This document shows positions 1-12,532 of a stretch of 64,000 nucleotides of DNA, one piece after another. The stretch is from Laguncularia racemosa (taxonomy: Eukaryota; Streptophyta; Magnoliopsida; Myrtales; Combretaceae): positions 830,451-894,450 of the forward strand of contig JBBMOL010000178.1 of the NCBI GenBank assembly GCA_037954665.1, in the 5' to 3' direction. The notes below the pieces were generated by a model. That model was not told where the DNA came from, did not search any database, and worked only from the letters and a program-made list of their open reading frames with translations. The position numbers and the translations under genes were made by a program. Each line of letters opens with the position of its first letter. Positions within the stretch are counted from its first letter, which is position 1.

Positions 1-1345
1 TTGAATGCCTGCAAACAATTTTCATCAAACACAAAAGTAGAATCTTTTTCAAGTAAATTACACAGAGGTCTAGAGATTTTAGAGAAGTCCCTGATAAATC
101 TCCTGTAGAAGCCAACATGTCCTAAGAAGCTCCTGACTCCTTTTACTGAAGTAGGTGGTGGCAACTTCTCTATTACTTCCACTTTTGCCTTGTCAACTTC
201 AATCCCTTTTTCTGACACCTTGTGACCTAACACTATTCCCTCTCGTACCATAAAATGGCATTTCTCCCAATTCAGAAGTAGGTTAGTTTCCTTACATCTT
301 TTGAGCACACAGCCTAAATTTTTCAAACATGATTCAAATGACTTCCCAAAAACGGAGAAGTCATCCATAAATATTTCAATAAAATTCTCTAACATGTCAG
401 AAAATATAGACATCATACACCTCTGAAAAGTAGCAGGTGCATTACAGAGACCAAAGGGCATTCTCCTAAATGCAAAAGTACCATAGGGACAAGTAAATGT
501 GGTTTTCTCCTGATCCTCGGACGCTATATGAATTTGATTATACCCAGAATAACCATCAAGGAAACAGTAATAATCATGCCCTGCGAGTTTTTCTAACATC
601 TGATCAATGAAAGGTAAGGGAAAGTGGTCTTTACGGGGGGCATCATTCAATTTTCTATAATCTATGCAAACTCGCCACCCTGTCACAGTACGGGTTGGGA
701 TCAATTCATTGGCATCATTCTTTACCACAGTCATGCCACCTTTCTTTGGTACAACCTGGACAGGACTAACCCATTTACTATCAGAAATTGGAAAAATAAT
801 GCCTGCATCTAACAATTTAAGTACTTCCTTTTTTACAACTTCCTTAAGAGTTGGGTTAAGTCTTCTTTGTGGTTGTACTGTAGGTTTACACTCAGCTTCA
901 AGAAATATCCTATGAGTACAAATTAAAGGGCTAATTCCCTTAATATCCGCAATGGTCCACCCGATAGCTTCCTTATGTTCTCTAAGAACATCCAAAAGTT
1001 GTTGCTCTTGATCACCTGTCAAAGAAGAAGAAATGATAATTGGCAAAGTATCATTTGTTCCAAGATAAGCATACTTTAAATGACCAGGCAAAGGTTTAAG
1101 TTCAAGCACCGGGGGTTGTGTCAATGATGGCATCGGTTTCTTCTCAGTGGTCCCCAGCTCCTCATAGTGTCGAGTCTTGAATTCATACACTTGTTCAACA
1201 CGTTCTTCTTGGGGTTCATCCTCATCATCACTCCAATCATCTAAATCCCTGAGAACTGACTCCATCGTGTCCACACCTGCATTCTCTTCCATGAACTCAG
1301 AGGAAAGCTCATCAACACTATCAATAGTGTAACAGGATTTACAGT
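1..1345 (-). pseudogene. pol: Element A reverse transcriptase (N-terminal part)
   Basis: Minus-strand reading with codon starts at positions equal to 2 modulo 3 is open from about 1345 to the window edge. It encodes the PR-RT linker (ELKPLPGHLKYAYLG, an Athila signature), then RT with KWVSPVQVVPKK-like, GWRVCIDYRKLN, RKDHFPLPFIDQM and catalytic FMDDF (about 357-371) motifs. RNase H and integrase would lie beyond base 1. It is out of frame with the protease just upstream: a single missing A in the A-run near 1347-1352 restores the expected frame, so I infer a one-base deletion. RT would copy element RNA into cDNA in cytoplasmic particles; here it is part of a dead copy. Confidence 0.85.
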
Positions 1346-1835
1346 CATCAAATTTTTTGTAGCCTCATACACATTGAACGTGACTTGTTCATCCATAACT
1401 CTTAAAGTAAGCTTACCTTGTTCCACATCAATTAAGGCTTTACCTGTTGCAAGGAATGGTCTGCCAAGGATCATGGGTACCTCTTTATCCTCCTCCATCT
1501 CCAAGACTATAAAGTCAACTGGAAAGATGAATTTATCTACTTTCACTAGGACATTTTCCACAATCCCTCTTGGGTATTTGCTGCTCCTATCAGCAAGTTG
1601 CAAGGTAACATGAGTTCCCTTACACTCTCCAAGTCCCAATTTCCTAAAAATAGATAGAGGCATTAAATTTATACTTGCACCAGAGTCAATAAGAACTTTA
1701 TCAAAATGAAAATTGCCTATGGTGCAAGGAACAGTAAAACTCCCCTGATCTCTTTGTTTTCTTGGCAAACTAGGTACATCATTCTGTAAGATCATTGAAC
1801 ATTCCCCTGTAAGCATCACCGGTTCATTCCTTCAA
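1345..1835 (-). pseudogene. Element A retroviral-type aspartic protease
   Basis: The minus-strand frame starting at 1819 encodes a protease core: catalytic LIDSGASINLMPLS (residues about 43-56), then a LADRS strand and the MILGRPFLATGKA flap/C-terminal motif. This is the Athila PR that would cleave Gag-Pol. The reading frame ends in unrelated residues after about residue 155 because of the frameshift near 1350. Its upstream join to gag near 1820-1835 is also out of frame, so the visible ATG is not a natural start. Confidence 0.8.
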
Positions 1836-3495
1836 TCTTCCTCTCCTTTGTGAGTAAATCCTTCATGAACCTAGCATATGATGGCATCTGCTGAAGTGCT
1901 TCTGCAAAAGGAATGTTAATTTGCAATTTTTTAAAGACTTCTAAAAATTTAGCAAATTATGAATCCAATTGTTGTTGCTTCAGCCTTCCTAGGAAAGGAA
2001 TAGGAGGAACATATGCTTTCACTTTTGGAGAATTTTTCTTTGATTCCTCTTCCTTTTGTTTCCCTTTATCTTTTTCCAGGTTAACCTCCTCTTCCTCAAG
2101 TTTCTTATCAACCAATTCCTTACCACTTCTTAACATAATAGCATTTACACCCTTAGGATTTTGCTCAGTATTGCTAGGTAAAGATCCAGATGGTCTATTA
2201 CTCAACTGTTGAGACATTTGACTAAGCTGATTTTCAAGATTCCTAATGGTGGCTTGTTGATTTTGCAACATTGTGTCAGTCTTTTGCATATAACTTATCA
2301 TGAGTTCTTCCATTTTAGACTGACTTTGCTGAGAAGAGGTATTATGATTAGGATATTGTTGATGGGGAGTATTATGATTAGGACCTTGCTATTGAAATCC
2401 AAGGGGTTTAAGTGCATTGTTATCATTTCTCCATGAGAAATTTGGATGGTTACGCCACCCTGGATTGTAGGTGTTTGAATAAGGTCCTTGATTACCTCTT
2501 TGGAAATTGTTGACAAAATTTACTTGCTCTCCATGGGATGAGGAGGAAAAGTTTCCAGATGGGCACTCAAGAGTTGAGTGTGGTCCTGAGCATAACTCAC
2601 AACAAGAAATTTGATTAACATTGAAAGAAGGTGTAGAGGTGAGTTTACTTACCTGGGCGGTAAGAGCAGAAATCTGAGCTGTTAAGGTGTCCATATCATT
2701 GACAGATGCCACTCTAGACTTACCTCTTTCATGTTGCCAATTATGTGCACTAGAGGCCATTTCATCTATCAAAGCACTAGCCTCATCATATGTCTTACTC
2801 ATTAATGCACCACCAGAAGCAGCATCTACTAGAGATCTCAATGTGTCATCTAAACTGAGATAGAATATCTCAATAAGGAGATTATCTGGTAATCCATGAT
2901 GGGGGCATTTTCTAATTGCCTCCTTGAATCTTTCCCATGCTTCATAAAGTGATTCACCACTAAACTTACTGAAGTTTGTGATGTCATTTCTTAACCTAGC
3001 AGTTCTAGATGGTGGAAAAAATCTCCTTAAAAATTTAGATGAGAGATCTACCCAAGTGGTTACAGAGTCTTGTGGCAATGAATTGTACCAAGCCCTAGCT
3101 TTTTCTCTAAGTGAAAATGGAAAAAGTTGTAGCCTAATTACATCATCAGATACATTATTCATTTTCACTGTATTACAATATTGAAGAAATACTGCAATAT
3201 GCTCATCAGGACTTTCATTTGGATATCCTCCAAATTGATTTGATTGAACCATTTGAACGAGTGCTGGTTTTAACTCGAAATTATTAGCCTGAATTGTTGG
3301 TCTTCTAATTGCAGGACCTGAAACAACAGGTACCGTGTATTCTCGAAGTGCTCTACCAACACCCTGAATCTGATTGTTGTTCTCATCTGCCATGTTCTCT
3401 TCTTCCTTTCTTCTCTGCTCTCTTCTAAGTTGTCGCAAGCTGCGTTCTATCTCAAGATTAATTGGTAGAAGTTTAGCACTTCTACTCTTGCGCAT
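1836..3495 (-). pseudogene. gag: Element A Gag
   Basis: Frame opening at ATG 3495 (MRKSRSAKLL...). It contains an N-terminal basic helix (RQLRREQRRKEEE), the retrotransposon gag core (about residues 90-215, with LFPFSLREKARAWYNSLP), and a zinc knuckle CELCSGPHSTLEC (CX2CX3HX4C) near residue 300. The frame is cut by an in-frame TAG at 2389-2391 and a TAA at 1957-1959; reading continues in the same frame between and beyond them with Athila-like text, so both look like Gln codons converted by C-to-T changes. Gag would form the virus-like particle. Now non-functional. Confidence 0.85.
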
Positions 3496-3608
3496 AAAAA
3501 GAACCTTAAAGAGAATGGAAAACGATCACACAATGATAAGAAAAATTAAATAAAAAAATAATTGTGCCTAAATTACCAACAGAATTACGAAATCTAATAT
3601 CTATTAGT

Positions 3609-3626
3609 TCCCCGGCAACGGCGCCA
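3609..3626 (-). other. Element A primer binding site (tRNA-Asp)
   Basis: The plus strand reads TCCCCGGCAACGGCGCCA, so the minus strand carries TGGCGCCGTTGCCGGGGA, the complement of the 3' end of plant tRNA-Asp. It lies 6 bases from the LTR. This fixes the element orientation and its Athila assignment. Confidence 0.92.
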
Positions 3627-3632
3627 AAAACT

Positions 3633-5170
3633 TGATACACTCAGAACATATATATAAAATGGGAGCGTAAATTGCAGCAAGTGCACTGGTCGTATCAAGT
3701 AATAAAGTGGTGAAAAGTAAGGTTGTCGATCCCTCGAGGAACCAATAGAGTACTAGATCTATGGCAATTCTTATCAATATCTAGGTGATTAAAAAGGGGT
3801 TTTGAAATGTCTAATCTAAAAATTTAACTTAAAGCAACAAGAAAAATTTTATGACGAATCTATCAATTATGAACAAGGGAAATTAGAATTCACCCTAGAT
3901 TTGTTAATCAAATTGCTACCAAGTTATGTCAACTAGTGGTTATAAGGTTATTCAAGTGAGTTTAGAAAATCCTTTTTAAGGATGTTGACCTTAAATCAAT
4001 TAGTCGGCTTCCGCGTCTCCAATTAACCAAGGAATCAAAATTATGTTCATACACCTCCCGATGCTACAAACAACTAATGCCCTAAATCAATTAACCCTAA
4101 TCCCTTAGTGATTAATTAATAAGAAACATTGCATTGCGCCCTCCATAAACTCTAATTAAACCAATTATCGCAACTCCCGTATTGATAATCAATCTAATTA
4201 AGAATTCCTAACAAATCCTAATCAATTCCCGTATCAAAAGGATTTCTAACAATTATAATCAAAGACTGATTATAATTGAAATCAAAGGAATTGCAATCAT
4301 GAATAATCCTAATAATTCCTAAGTACATAACATGGCTACAATTATCCTTTTAACATTCTAGAGTTTCATCCAATTTCCCACAAGGATGATTTAGAACATT
4401 ATAGTATGAGTTGCATAAAAACAATTGAAATAAAGAGGTGCAATGGAATTCATATTAAACAACTAATAAATGGCATAAAAGAAAATAAAGTAAATGAAAC
4501 AATGGTTATAATCTTCAAGAGCTTCAATCTTCAAAAATGACTCCTTGAATTCTTCAATTGAAAGCAAACTTCAACAAAATGACATTCTTCCTTCAAACTA
4601 AACTTTGGAAAAATCTAAAGTACCTAAGGAAAATCTAATGATTCAAAAGAAAGACAAATGATGCTAAAACAAAGAAGAAGAACAAAAGGATTCTAAACAA
4701 AAGAAAGGATGCTTAACCAAAGAAAGGATGCCTCCAAGGTTCACACAAGGGGTCTATTTATAGATCCAAAGAGGAGGGGGATAAGGTTGATCTGATGAGG
4801 ATTTGAGTCAGCAAATTAATTAGGATACAATTTTGGAGAGATTCTCGCAATGGATATCCGGGGAGTAATGAAGGCCGGCTCAAGGCCAGCGGCTTTTCTT
4901 CTTTTTGAGGCCGGTTTAAAGGCCGGCTCAAGGCCGGCGGCCTTGAATGTAGGCCAGCCCAAGGACGTCGGCCTTCAGTGCAATCCTTCGCTCACTTCTT
5001 CAATTTTGTGAAAAACTCCTCCAATTAACTTGTAATTTACTTTTGGGTCCTCAAAACCTGTATTTTCACAATAAATACCATTAAGTATCATTTCTTTATA
5101 TTTTCTTATAATATTAAAATAAATTTAATATAAGTCCAAAAGAAAATATAAGTATAATGTGATCTTATCA
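3633..5170 (-). repeat. Element A 5' LTR (1538 bp)
   Basis: Bounded by TGATAC at 3633 and ATCTTATCA at 5170 (plus-strand view), next to the PBS on one side and TSD GTTAT on the other. It matches the solo LTR at 52385-53977 over its length. On the minus strand a TATAAATAG box lies at 4754-4762, with a GC-rich array of GGCCGG/GCCGGC palindromes about 110-220 bases upstream of it (4860-4980) in otherwise AT-rich DNA. The short open frames here are chance. Confidence 0.9.
4754..4762 (-). promoter_or_regulatory. Predicted TATA box of element A LTR
   Basis: TATAAATAG on the minus strand, in the middle of the LTR and in the correct orientation for transcription of element A. The same box is present in the related solo LTR at about 53537-53545. 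Confidence 0.6.
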
Positions 5171-5488
5171 GTTATCATCTATCTCATAATATTCAAAAAG
5201 GCCCTCAACCTTATCTTGCCAGTCTAAATAGTCATCTGCTGAACCCCTACCATCAAATGAAGGCATTTGCAGCTTCACATATTCTAGGCTCCTAGGTGGC
5301 CTGAAATCTTTGTTTGGGTAAGGATTGACCCCAAAGTTATTATCCCTCTCCTCCCTATAGGGATGATGATCTCCTTCCATTCTCCTCCCCATGTTTCCTC
5401 GTCCTACTGCTTCTAATAGGAAAATTTCTAGCACAGTCGATATTTTCAGAACCCGATTTGGATGATGATCCAAATCGCTCATATTTTA
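5171..5488 (-). pseudogene. gag: Element B Gag, inner part
   Basis: Minus-strand frame of about 104 residues containing LQMPSFDGRGSADDYLDWQDKVEGLFEYYEID. This matches the start of the gag core of plant tRNA-Met-primed Ty3/gypsy elements (compare KMKIPPFQGKNDPEAYLEW in element F/G gag). It continues the N-terminal piece at 6411-6646 after removal of the inserted LTR fragment, and is cut off at 5171 by element A. Confidence 0.7.
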
Positions 5489-5489
5489 C

Positions 5490-6410
5490 TTTATGTCTTT
5501 TATTCTAATAAATATTTGAGAATAATCTTACAGGTACAATGATAATTCTCCATGGGATGCCAATATGTCCTACAACAGTTGATGGACACAAAACATTTTT
5601 AGGGTGACAATCAAAGATTCACTGCGATTGTTTTCCATTTCGAGGCATTGGTTCATGAAGACTTATGATATTTTGTACTTTGTAATTGTTTTATGAACTA
5701 TTTTTTGTTGTATTTGATTTTGGGACACTTTCATTTCCTTGTAATTTTCATTTAGGACTAGCTACCTTAAAAGTGGCAAACTTGTAATTTTGACCACTTT
5801 CTAACCTTAGGAGTAGCAAGTATAAATACTTGCTTAGAAGAGGGTTTGAGGAGGCCATATTTTGTAGAACAAACATAGCACTTTCACGTGTGGAATTAGG
5901 GTTTATCCTAGTTTAAAAATCTCTTATCAATTTCAACCCAAGAATTGGAATTGTGGCGAGTGCGACAAAGGGGAATTGTGAGTCATATCGATTTCATCTT
6001 GTTGTTTTTCATTTCTTCTCTAGTGAGTCATATCTAGGGTAGATTTGAATCTTTCTTGAACTTATTTGTGATTGTAATTCGTGGACAATTATCTTGTAAG
6101 GTTGATTGCTCATTTGAGATTGCATGCTCTTTAGTGGTGGCATGAATTTGTGCTTGTGTGGGAAGAGGGTACATTACGGTTTTGTGCTTTTCTTCTTCAT
6201 CCATTTCACGTGAAATTCACTTGATCTTATTGTTGTTTAGTGAAATTGATCATTAGTGGAAGTTAATTGTATCTTTGAACCATTGGATTTCATCAAAGTT
6301 CCATTAAGGTCATGTAATTTCCTAGTTTAATTGGATCGGTTTGATTGTGACTTGAGGATTGTTTTCTTTAAGTCATTTGATTGTGCTTGAACTTGGTTTT
6401 GAGCACATCA
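5490..6410 (+). repeat. H5: family-H LTR fragment inserted in element B gag
   Basis: Plus-strand LTR of family H, ending TTTTGAGCACATCA at 6410 like the other copies, with the shared block around the palindromic TATA (5815-5834) and the AATTGTGGCGAGTGC/GTGAGTCATATC block. The first ~130 bp of the family LTR are missing or unrecognisable, so the left boundary is approximate. The flanks (GCTTC right; GCTCA near 5480 left) do not form a convincing TSD. Confidence 0.75.
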
Positions 6411-6646
6411 GCTTCCTCTCTCTGAATGTTTTGAGGAGCTATTCTTGGTGATGCTTGAGGATTTTCCACTAGTGTTTGTGGCATTATCATCTTGTCTATC
6501 CTTATTGCTTGTGTAGCAACAATGGTAGTGAGGTCCTGAAGTTGTTCATCTAAAGTTCTCTTACTTGTAGAATGATGACCTCGTCCTCCACCAACTTGGC
6601 TATTGGCCTCATTGCCAATGCCCCCATTCACATTGTCATTTGACAT
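6411..6646 (-). pseudogene. gag: Element B Gag, N-terminal part
   Basis: Starts at ATG 6644-6646 (MSNDNVNGGIGNEANSQ). The same N-terminus is recognisable in H6 (SNDSMNGGLGNEANSQ), which supports the start and shows that B and H6 are related. It continues through a Thr/Gln-rich helix (LDEQLQDLTTIVATQAIRID) until the inserted LTR at 6410. Confidence 0.7.
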
Positions 6647-7701
6647 GCTTGTAGATGTGATTTGCTGAAGTATAATCTCAAAAAATTGCAACGCACTCCC
6701 TTCACAACACCACGTCACAATAACACATTTCGACAACAACATACACACACTTACACACCCACAGTGCAACAAGTCACCAATGCAACAAATACTTCTCTAC
6801 ACTTCAATTATAATAAGATAAATGAAGTAATAGTTAAATACTTCCAAGTTAGTTAAGATATTAAATTCAACTAAGCAAGTGTTTAAGTAATGAAACTCAA
6901 TAACTTTCACACTTAAATGCTTGTTTTTTTTTTTAATTTCAAACTTCACTACTTAATTTCCTTTCTTAGCCATGGCACATACACACACACTTTAGTCTCT
7001 ACGTGCAGCACCTTACACCACATAACTCCACAAATTCACACCGCTACACACACCACAAACATATACGGTGCAATCACTTCAACCACCACTACATACACAT
7101 AACACTTCACAGTGCAAATTACCCTTCACTCAACGTACACAACATAACTCCAACAACTTAATACACTCCCCCTACACCACAACTCACACACATACAACAC
7201 GGAAACAACTCAAATGACACTCCTTAATGCAACTCTCCCACAAATGGTAACAATCAAATTTCAAATTCAAATGAAATATATTCAATGCCACTCAATAACT
7301 ACTTCAATTTAATGGAATGTGTTTGAATTCAAATGATTTCTTTTTTCCCACATAAGTTCAAATCTGAAAATTGTAGGTTGTACTCCTTCAATTTCGAAAT
7401 CACACAAGAATTACACAACACACTCCATAAGTTATTCAAACTATGGAATTATAATTGATGGAATTTCAAACTCAAACAACTTTCCTTCTTCCACACACAC
7501 ACAAGGAGCTCACAGCCAAGATATTGATCACTAATGATCAAATTTGAATTTCTACTCCCAAGTTCACAACAAAGTAATCCACAGCACAATTCACACACTA
7601 CTATGTCAACTCCTCCTCAATCAACAACAAATATGAAATGGAAGAATAAGAACCCAAATTTTTGAATTCACAATAACACAAATCCCTTCTCAAGAACCAA
7701 T
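6647..7701 (-). other. Element B untranslated leader
   Basis: About 1 kb between PBS and gag. It is rich in CACA/ACAC (plus view), the mirror of the GT-rich leader of H6 (19727-20650). I see no coding frame; the short open frames at 6662-7102 are low-complexity. Confidence 0.6.
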
Positions 7702-7715
7702 GCTTTGATACCAAA
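7702..7715 (-). other. Element B primer binding site (tRNA-iMet type)
   Basis: Minus strand TTTGGTATCAAAGC, 3 bases from the LTR end at 7719. One change from the TGGTATCAGAGC complement of initiator tRNA-Met. Confidence 0.75.
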
Positions 7716-7718
7716 TTA

Positions 7719-8213
7719 TGGTATGCTTCAATTGATGGATTGCGATTATACAAAGACAATTGAAGAATCAATCAACAAGCCACAAGATGCGTGACTCCAA
7801 TCAACAACAAGACCCTAAAATTCAAGTGACATCCATGCAAATGACAATCACTTATAATTCCGAAATAGCACAAATAAACAACACAATAGAGTTTAATTTC
7901 CAACAAAAATGGCATGAACCTTAGATTAGATATAGAACCCTAAATTGCGTGTAATAAGAACTCAACAAGAACAAATCCAATTCGCACTAGATATGACACA
8001 CTAGTATAAAATTGGAATCAACTTAAGAGATTTGATATTACTCACAAATCCTTAAGCCAATCTCGCCACAATTCCACACATGAAATTGATAAGAGATCAA
8101 ATTTGCTAGCAAAGACTTTCCTCACGGCAAAGTGTATGATTTTTCTCAAAATGTCAAAAGTCCCAAACAAACCTTAGTTAGCAAGTATTTATACTTGCTC
8201 CTATTAGGGTAAA
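7719..8213 (-). repeat. Element B 5' LTR, left piece
   Basis: Runs from the CA end next to the PBS (TG at 7719, plus view) to the point of insertion of element C. Contains the family palindrome (reverse view) at 8180-8199. The last five bases GTAAA (8209-8213) are the left TSD of element C. The LTR continues at 17872. Confidence 0.8.
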
Positions 8214-9602
8214 TGATGGGTGTCGAATCCAACAAAATTAAAACCTACTCCTAAACAATTATATAATTTGTATACAACAGTGAGTAGGGTCGTATCCACA
8301 GGGATTGGTTAAATATATTTCTATTAAAAGAGAATAGAGAGAAAAAAGAAGAGTAGGGGTTTTGTTTGTAAATTCAAATAAAATTGAAATCAGATAATAA
8401 AATTTTATAATGATGAAAGCCTAACAAAGGTATCATTATAGTTTAATTCATAGAACTGATCATTGATGCAAATATTTTCTATTCTTTATCTAAGATAAAC
8501 TGGTTATGGTTATTAACAAGATCTAATAACCTATCTCTCCTTACTTTCTTGATAATCAAAACAAGCTCTTTGATTACTTCTCTATTGATTAAACAATCCT
8601 AAACAAGCTCTTAGGATTTAATCTATCAATAGCACTAAAAACAAGAGAGACTACCAATTCATGCGAGTAGATTATAAGATAATCTATTTAAACAAGGTTA
8701 TATATCTCCATAACATGAATTTAACTATCTATTCTATAATCAAACATGTTATTGTGTCACAGAAATTAGAACTATCAAACAATTACGGATCTGACGTTCT
8801 AATTGACAATTTATTAACTTGCTAATTGAATAGAAGAGCTCTAATTCATACCAATCAAACAAGATAATAATAACAAAACATTCAGAAGATATATAAATAC
8901 CTAAAAACAAAGAATAGAATAAAAACAAATCAATTAGATCTCACAATTCTTGAAGAACTAAACTTTTGATGATCCTTTGGCTAGAAAATCTGTTTAGCCA
9001 CACATGTTCATTACCAAACGAAATCAAAGAGAGAAAAAATATGAAAAGTCTTTGTTTCAGGTGTCTCCTTCTTTTCCTATTCGGTTTCTTCACTCCTCAA
9101 CTCCCTCCTTTTGGAAAACGAAGAGATATATATAAGAAAACCGAAAGATCTCCTGAAACAGCCAAACTTATCCATATACACGGTCTCAACCCCAGGTTAT
9201 ACACGGCCGTGTATTTAAACCGTGTAAGCTTCTGTTGGTTTTTCAAGCCAGACACACGACCGTGTACTTTAACCGTGTAGGCTTCTGTTGGTTCTTCAAG
9301 CCAGACACACGGCCGTGTACTTTAACCGTGTAAGCTTCTATTGGTTCTTCAAGCCAAACACACGGCGTGCTCTGGAAATACACGCCCGTGTACTTCCCTT
9401 GTACACCAGTGGTGTAAATTCTTGACTTTGATCCATATTGTAGATGACTTCTCTAAATCACTTGAATTAGCACTCTTGACTCCATTAAACCTGATTTATC
9501 ACCATAATAAAATTAAGTACCATTTCCTTATGATTTCTATAAAATCAATAATAAATTAACACAATTCATACCATAAAGATTGGGTATAAAATGACTCTAT
9601 CA
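8214..9602 (-). repeat. Element C 3' LTR (1389 bp)
   Basis: TGATGGG at 8214 to ...CTCTATCA at 9602, nearly identical to 16477-17866. Holds about three tandem copies (9205-9395) of a ~53-bp unit built around ACACGGCCGTGT and GCTTCTGTTGGTTCTTCAAGCC. A TATATATA run on the minus strand near 9127-9137 is the likely TATA box, so the array is in U3. Confidence 0.92.
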
Positions 9603-9616
9603 AATTCCCCCACACT
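9603..9616 (-). other. Element C polypurine tract
   Basis: The minus strand reads AGTGTGGGGGAATT directly before the 3' LTR, the expected primer site for plus-strand DNA synthesis. Confidence 0.8.
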
Positions 9617-11060
9617 TAAACTCTTGCTTGTCCTCAAGCAATTGAATCAAATCAATTGAGAAATATGTCATAGATTATACGAATTTTTTCATTTTCATCA
9701 TTTCAAGCATCTATTCTTTTATAATTCATGACTTGTAATTTTAATGTCTACTGCTCCAACCAAACGGGTTTCCTATGATTAAATTACCATAGTCAAAATT
9801 CAATAGCTAATCTAAACAAAACAAACTTTAATTCTCATGTTTAGCAAAAGAACTTTTATTCCAAAAGTAAATACTTAATCCAATAAGGAAAAATACCCAA
9901 TTAAACTTCATTGGATATTAGCAAGTATATAATCTTTGCAACACAAAGTAAAAGCATATGGTATCTACTCTTTCCCTAGACTTTCTCCCTTTTTATTATA
10001 AGTCTTATTTCATTCAATGATCTTTACATTCATATTCTTTTGATTTAATCAAGCATCTATTTTGACGGGTTTTTGCCCGCTTCTTTTTCATGAACTTTCG
10101 CCTTTTTTGCCCTTATCGTTATAGTGAGTTCATCGAGTCGGCAACATCCCGAGCTCGTCACTCAAGTGACCGGGTTTTAAGATACCCCTATGGACTCTTC
10201 CTCACTTTAACATTCAAGTTCGAATACTCTTAACTCAATTACTTGAATCATTGGAGTAATGGCTATGCTTGATTCTTTTCCCTTTTCTTTTTTTTTTTTT
10301 TTATAAAGGATTACTAAGGAGAAAGTTTCTTCTACCTCTTTCACTAAGTGTTATCATTGTTTCAAAAACAACTTCAAAGAGTATATAGTAACTAATTTAA
10401 CCTAGAAGTAAACTTGTTTATTTTTCACTTAAGAACTTGACCTACTCTTAAACTTCTAATTCTAAAGCTAAATACAAGGTAAATTTGTTTCTTAAAGATT
10501 TCACAACTTAATTTTAACCAAGTATTCTAATCACAGCAGTAGGTGAGTAAAGCACTTGAACAAGTCAATTTCACATTTTGTAGATACTTATTACAACATT
10601 TAGTACAATCTCCAGATTTCATGAAAATTTTGAAAAATTTGGCTTAAAATTTGCCATATAATGCTTAAGGACAAATATTCAAATTATGAGTATAGTATGA
10701 TTTTAGATGTTAACTAATCATACTCAATTCTCTATTCTCTATATTTTATTATCCTCTCCCCCACACTTAGTTTGAACAGTGTCCGCACTGTTCCTAATTC
10801 AGCACAATGAAAGAGGAATTAAAAACATATGGAACATTAGAGAATAAGAGAAAATGGATACTGGTACTTCCCTGGTATAAAGTGTAAAGTGATAGGAGTT
10901 CTCCCCTTAAGCACGAGAGAGTGTCATCTGATGATATGTACCCTTTCTGTAGCTAATAAAAAAAAATCAAAACAAAACTAAAATAAAATAGATTGATTTT
11001 TTTTTTTTTTAGCATGGGTTGCCTCCCATGAAGCACCTTTCTTTAACGTCTTTGGCTAGA
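9617..11060 (-). other. Element C 3' untranslated region
   Basis: About 1.4 kb between integrase and PPT. AT-rich, with poly-T (10288-10303) and poly-A runs. Near 11015-11060 the minus strand has a GGAGGCAACCC motif that I associate with the region after integrase in Athila/Tat elements. No env-like frame, signal peptide or membrane segment is seen. Confidence 0.6.
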
Positions 11061-12532
11061 CATTCCTGGTAATTAGTCGCAGTACTCAGGGTAAGTTAAA
11101 TTGGTTTCTTCAATATTGCACACTTGAAATCCTTCATAAAAAGGTTTCAAGCGATGACCATTGACTTTGAAAGTCTTACCAGTTTCAAGACTTGTGATCT
11201 CAACTGCACCATGTGAAAATATGTTAGTGATAACAAAAGGACCAACCCACCGTGATCGTAGTTTTCTAGAAAACAACTTCAATCGAAAGTGATAAAGTAA
11301 TACTTTTTGACCTACAGAAAAATTCTTTCAAGAAATCATTTGATCATGAAAATCCTTTGTTTTTTTCTTGTAGATTTTAGTACTCTCATAAGCTTCTCTT
11401 TGAATTTCCTCAAATTCTTGTAATTGAAGTTTTTTGTGCTCACCAGCCTCATTCATTTGCATGTTACATTGTTTTACAACCCAGTACGCCCTATGTTCCA
11501 ACTCTACAAGGAAGTGACACGGTTTGCCAAATATCAAACGGTAAGGAGACATACCTATAGGAGTCTTGTAAGCTGTCCGGTAGGCCCATAATGCATCTTC
11601 AAGTCTTGTGCTCCAATCCTTCCTGCTTGGATTGACAGTTTTTTCCATAATAGACTTGATTTCTCGATTTGATACCTCTGCCAATCCATTGGTTTGAGGG
11701 TGGTATGCGGTGGAAGTGCGATGAGTGACATTGTACTTTTTAAGCAGAGTTTCCACTACTCTATTACAAAAGTGTGTGCCACGATCACTGATAAGGCCTT
11801 TGGTGTCCCGAACCTAGCAAAAATATGAGATTTGACAAAATCCACAACGACTTTGGCATCATTAGTTCGGGTTCGCTTTGGCTTCCACCCACTTTGAGAC
11901 ATAATCCACAACAAGAAGGATGTAAACATTACCGAAAGAAAGAGGAAAAGGACCCATAAAATCAATACCCCATATATCAAATATTTCACAAGCAAGAATA
12001 GGGGTAAGTGGCATTTAATCTCTATGTCCTAAGTTGCCAACTTTCTGACATCGTTCACAAGACTTACAAAACATATAAGAATCACGAAACAAGGTAGGCC
12101 AAAACAACCCACACCTTAACACTTTTTGAGCTATCCTTTTAGGGCCAAAGTGTCCACCACATGCATATGAGTGACAAAATTGCAAGACAGAAGGAATATC
12201 GTCTTGAGAAATACACCATCTAATGATTTGATCAGCACAATGTTTCCACAAATACTGATCATCCCATACATAGTACTTAGCATCACATTTAATTTTATCT
12301 TTTTGAGCCCTAGACAAATCACTTGGTAGTGTCTTAATAACCAAATAGTTGGCAATATCAGCATACCAAGGAATTGTCTTTTGAATAGAAAAGAGATGCT
12401 CATCTGGAAAATCATCTTGTAGTGGTATTGACTGTTCACTTATGAGTATTCTACTGAGGTGGTCGCAACTAAGTTTTCGGAGCCTTTCCTATCGCGTATT
12501 TCCATATCAAACTCTTGTAATAAGAGTATCCA
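11061..12532 (-). pseudogene. pol: Element C RNase H end and integrase
   Basis: Pieces in order on the minus strand. The end of RNase H is at about 12430-12530. The integrase zinc domain (12344-12015) has HSYACGGHFGPKRIAQKVLRC and KSCERCQKVGN, an H-H-C-C set. The catalytic core (about 11995-11328) has TSTAYHPQTNGLAEVSNREI. The C-terminal GPF/Y-like domain (11282-11073) has LRSRWVGPFVITNIF. The core changes frame at about 11756-11995, and a TAA ends the zinc-domain frame at 12015, so no continuous integrase could be made. Integrase would insert the cDNA into chromosomes. Confidence 0.85.

Larger units (their letters stand above)
1..5170 (-). mobile_element. Element A: Athila-type Ty3/gypsy retrotransposon, 5' part (truncated by window edge)
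   Basis: Minus-strand LTR retrotransposon. From right to left it has a 5' LTR (5170 to 3633), a PBS for tRNA-Asp, gag, protease and the first part of reverse transcriptase, then runs off the window at base 1. The RT sequence, the tRNA-Asp PBS and the gag zinc-finger type are those of the Athila lineage. The base after the LTR starts GTTAT (5171-5175), the expected right-hand TSD; its partner is outside the window. The element is inserted in the gag of element B. At least two stops and two frameshifts interrupt its coding frame, so it is dead. A solo LTR of the same family lies at 52385-53977. Confidence 0.9.

Noticed and set aside
624..915. Plus-strand open frames over element A RT
   Set aside because: Antisense shadows; the minus strand encodes a clear RT with conserved motifs.
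8966..9559. Open frame with signal-peptide-like start in the C LTR (also at 17305-17823)
   Set aside because: Lies within U3 of an LTR and crosses the palindrome array. The antisense repeat explains it; no protein family recognised.
9617..11060. Possible env-like gene of Athila element C
   Set aside because: No frame longer than about 60 residues, no signal peptide or transmembrane segment in the expected orientation.
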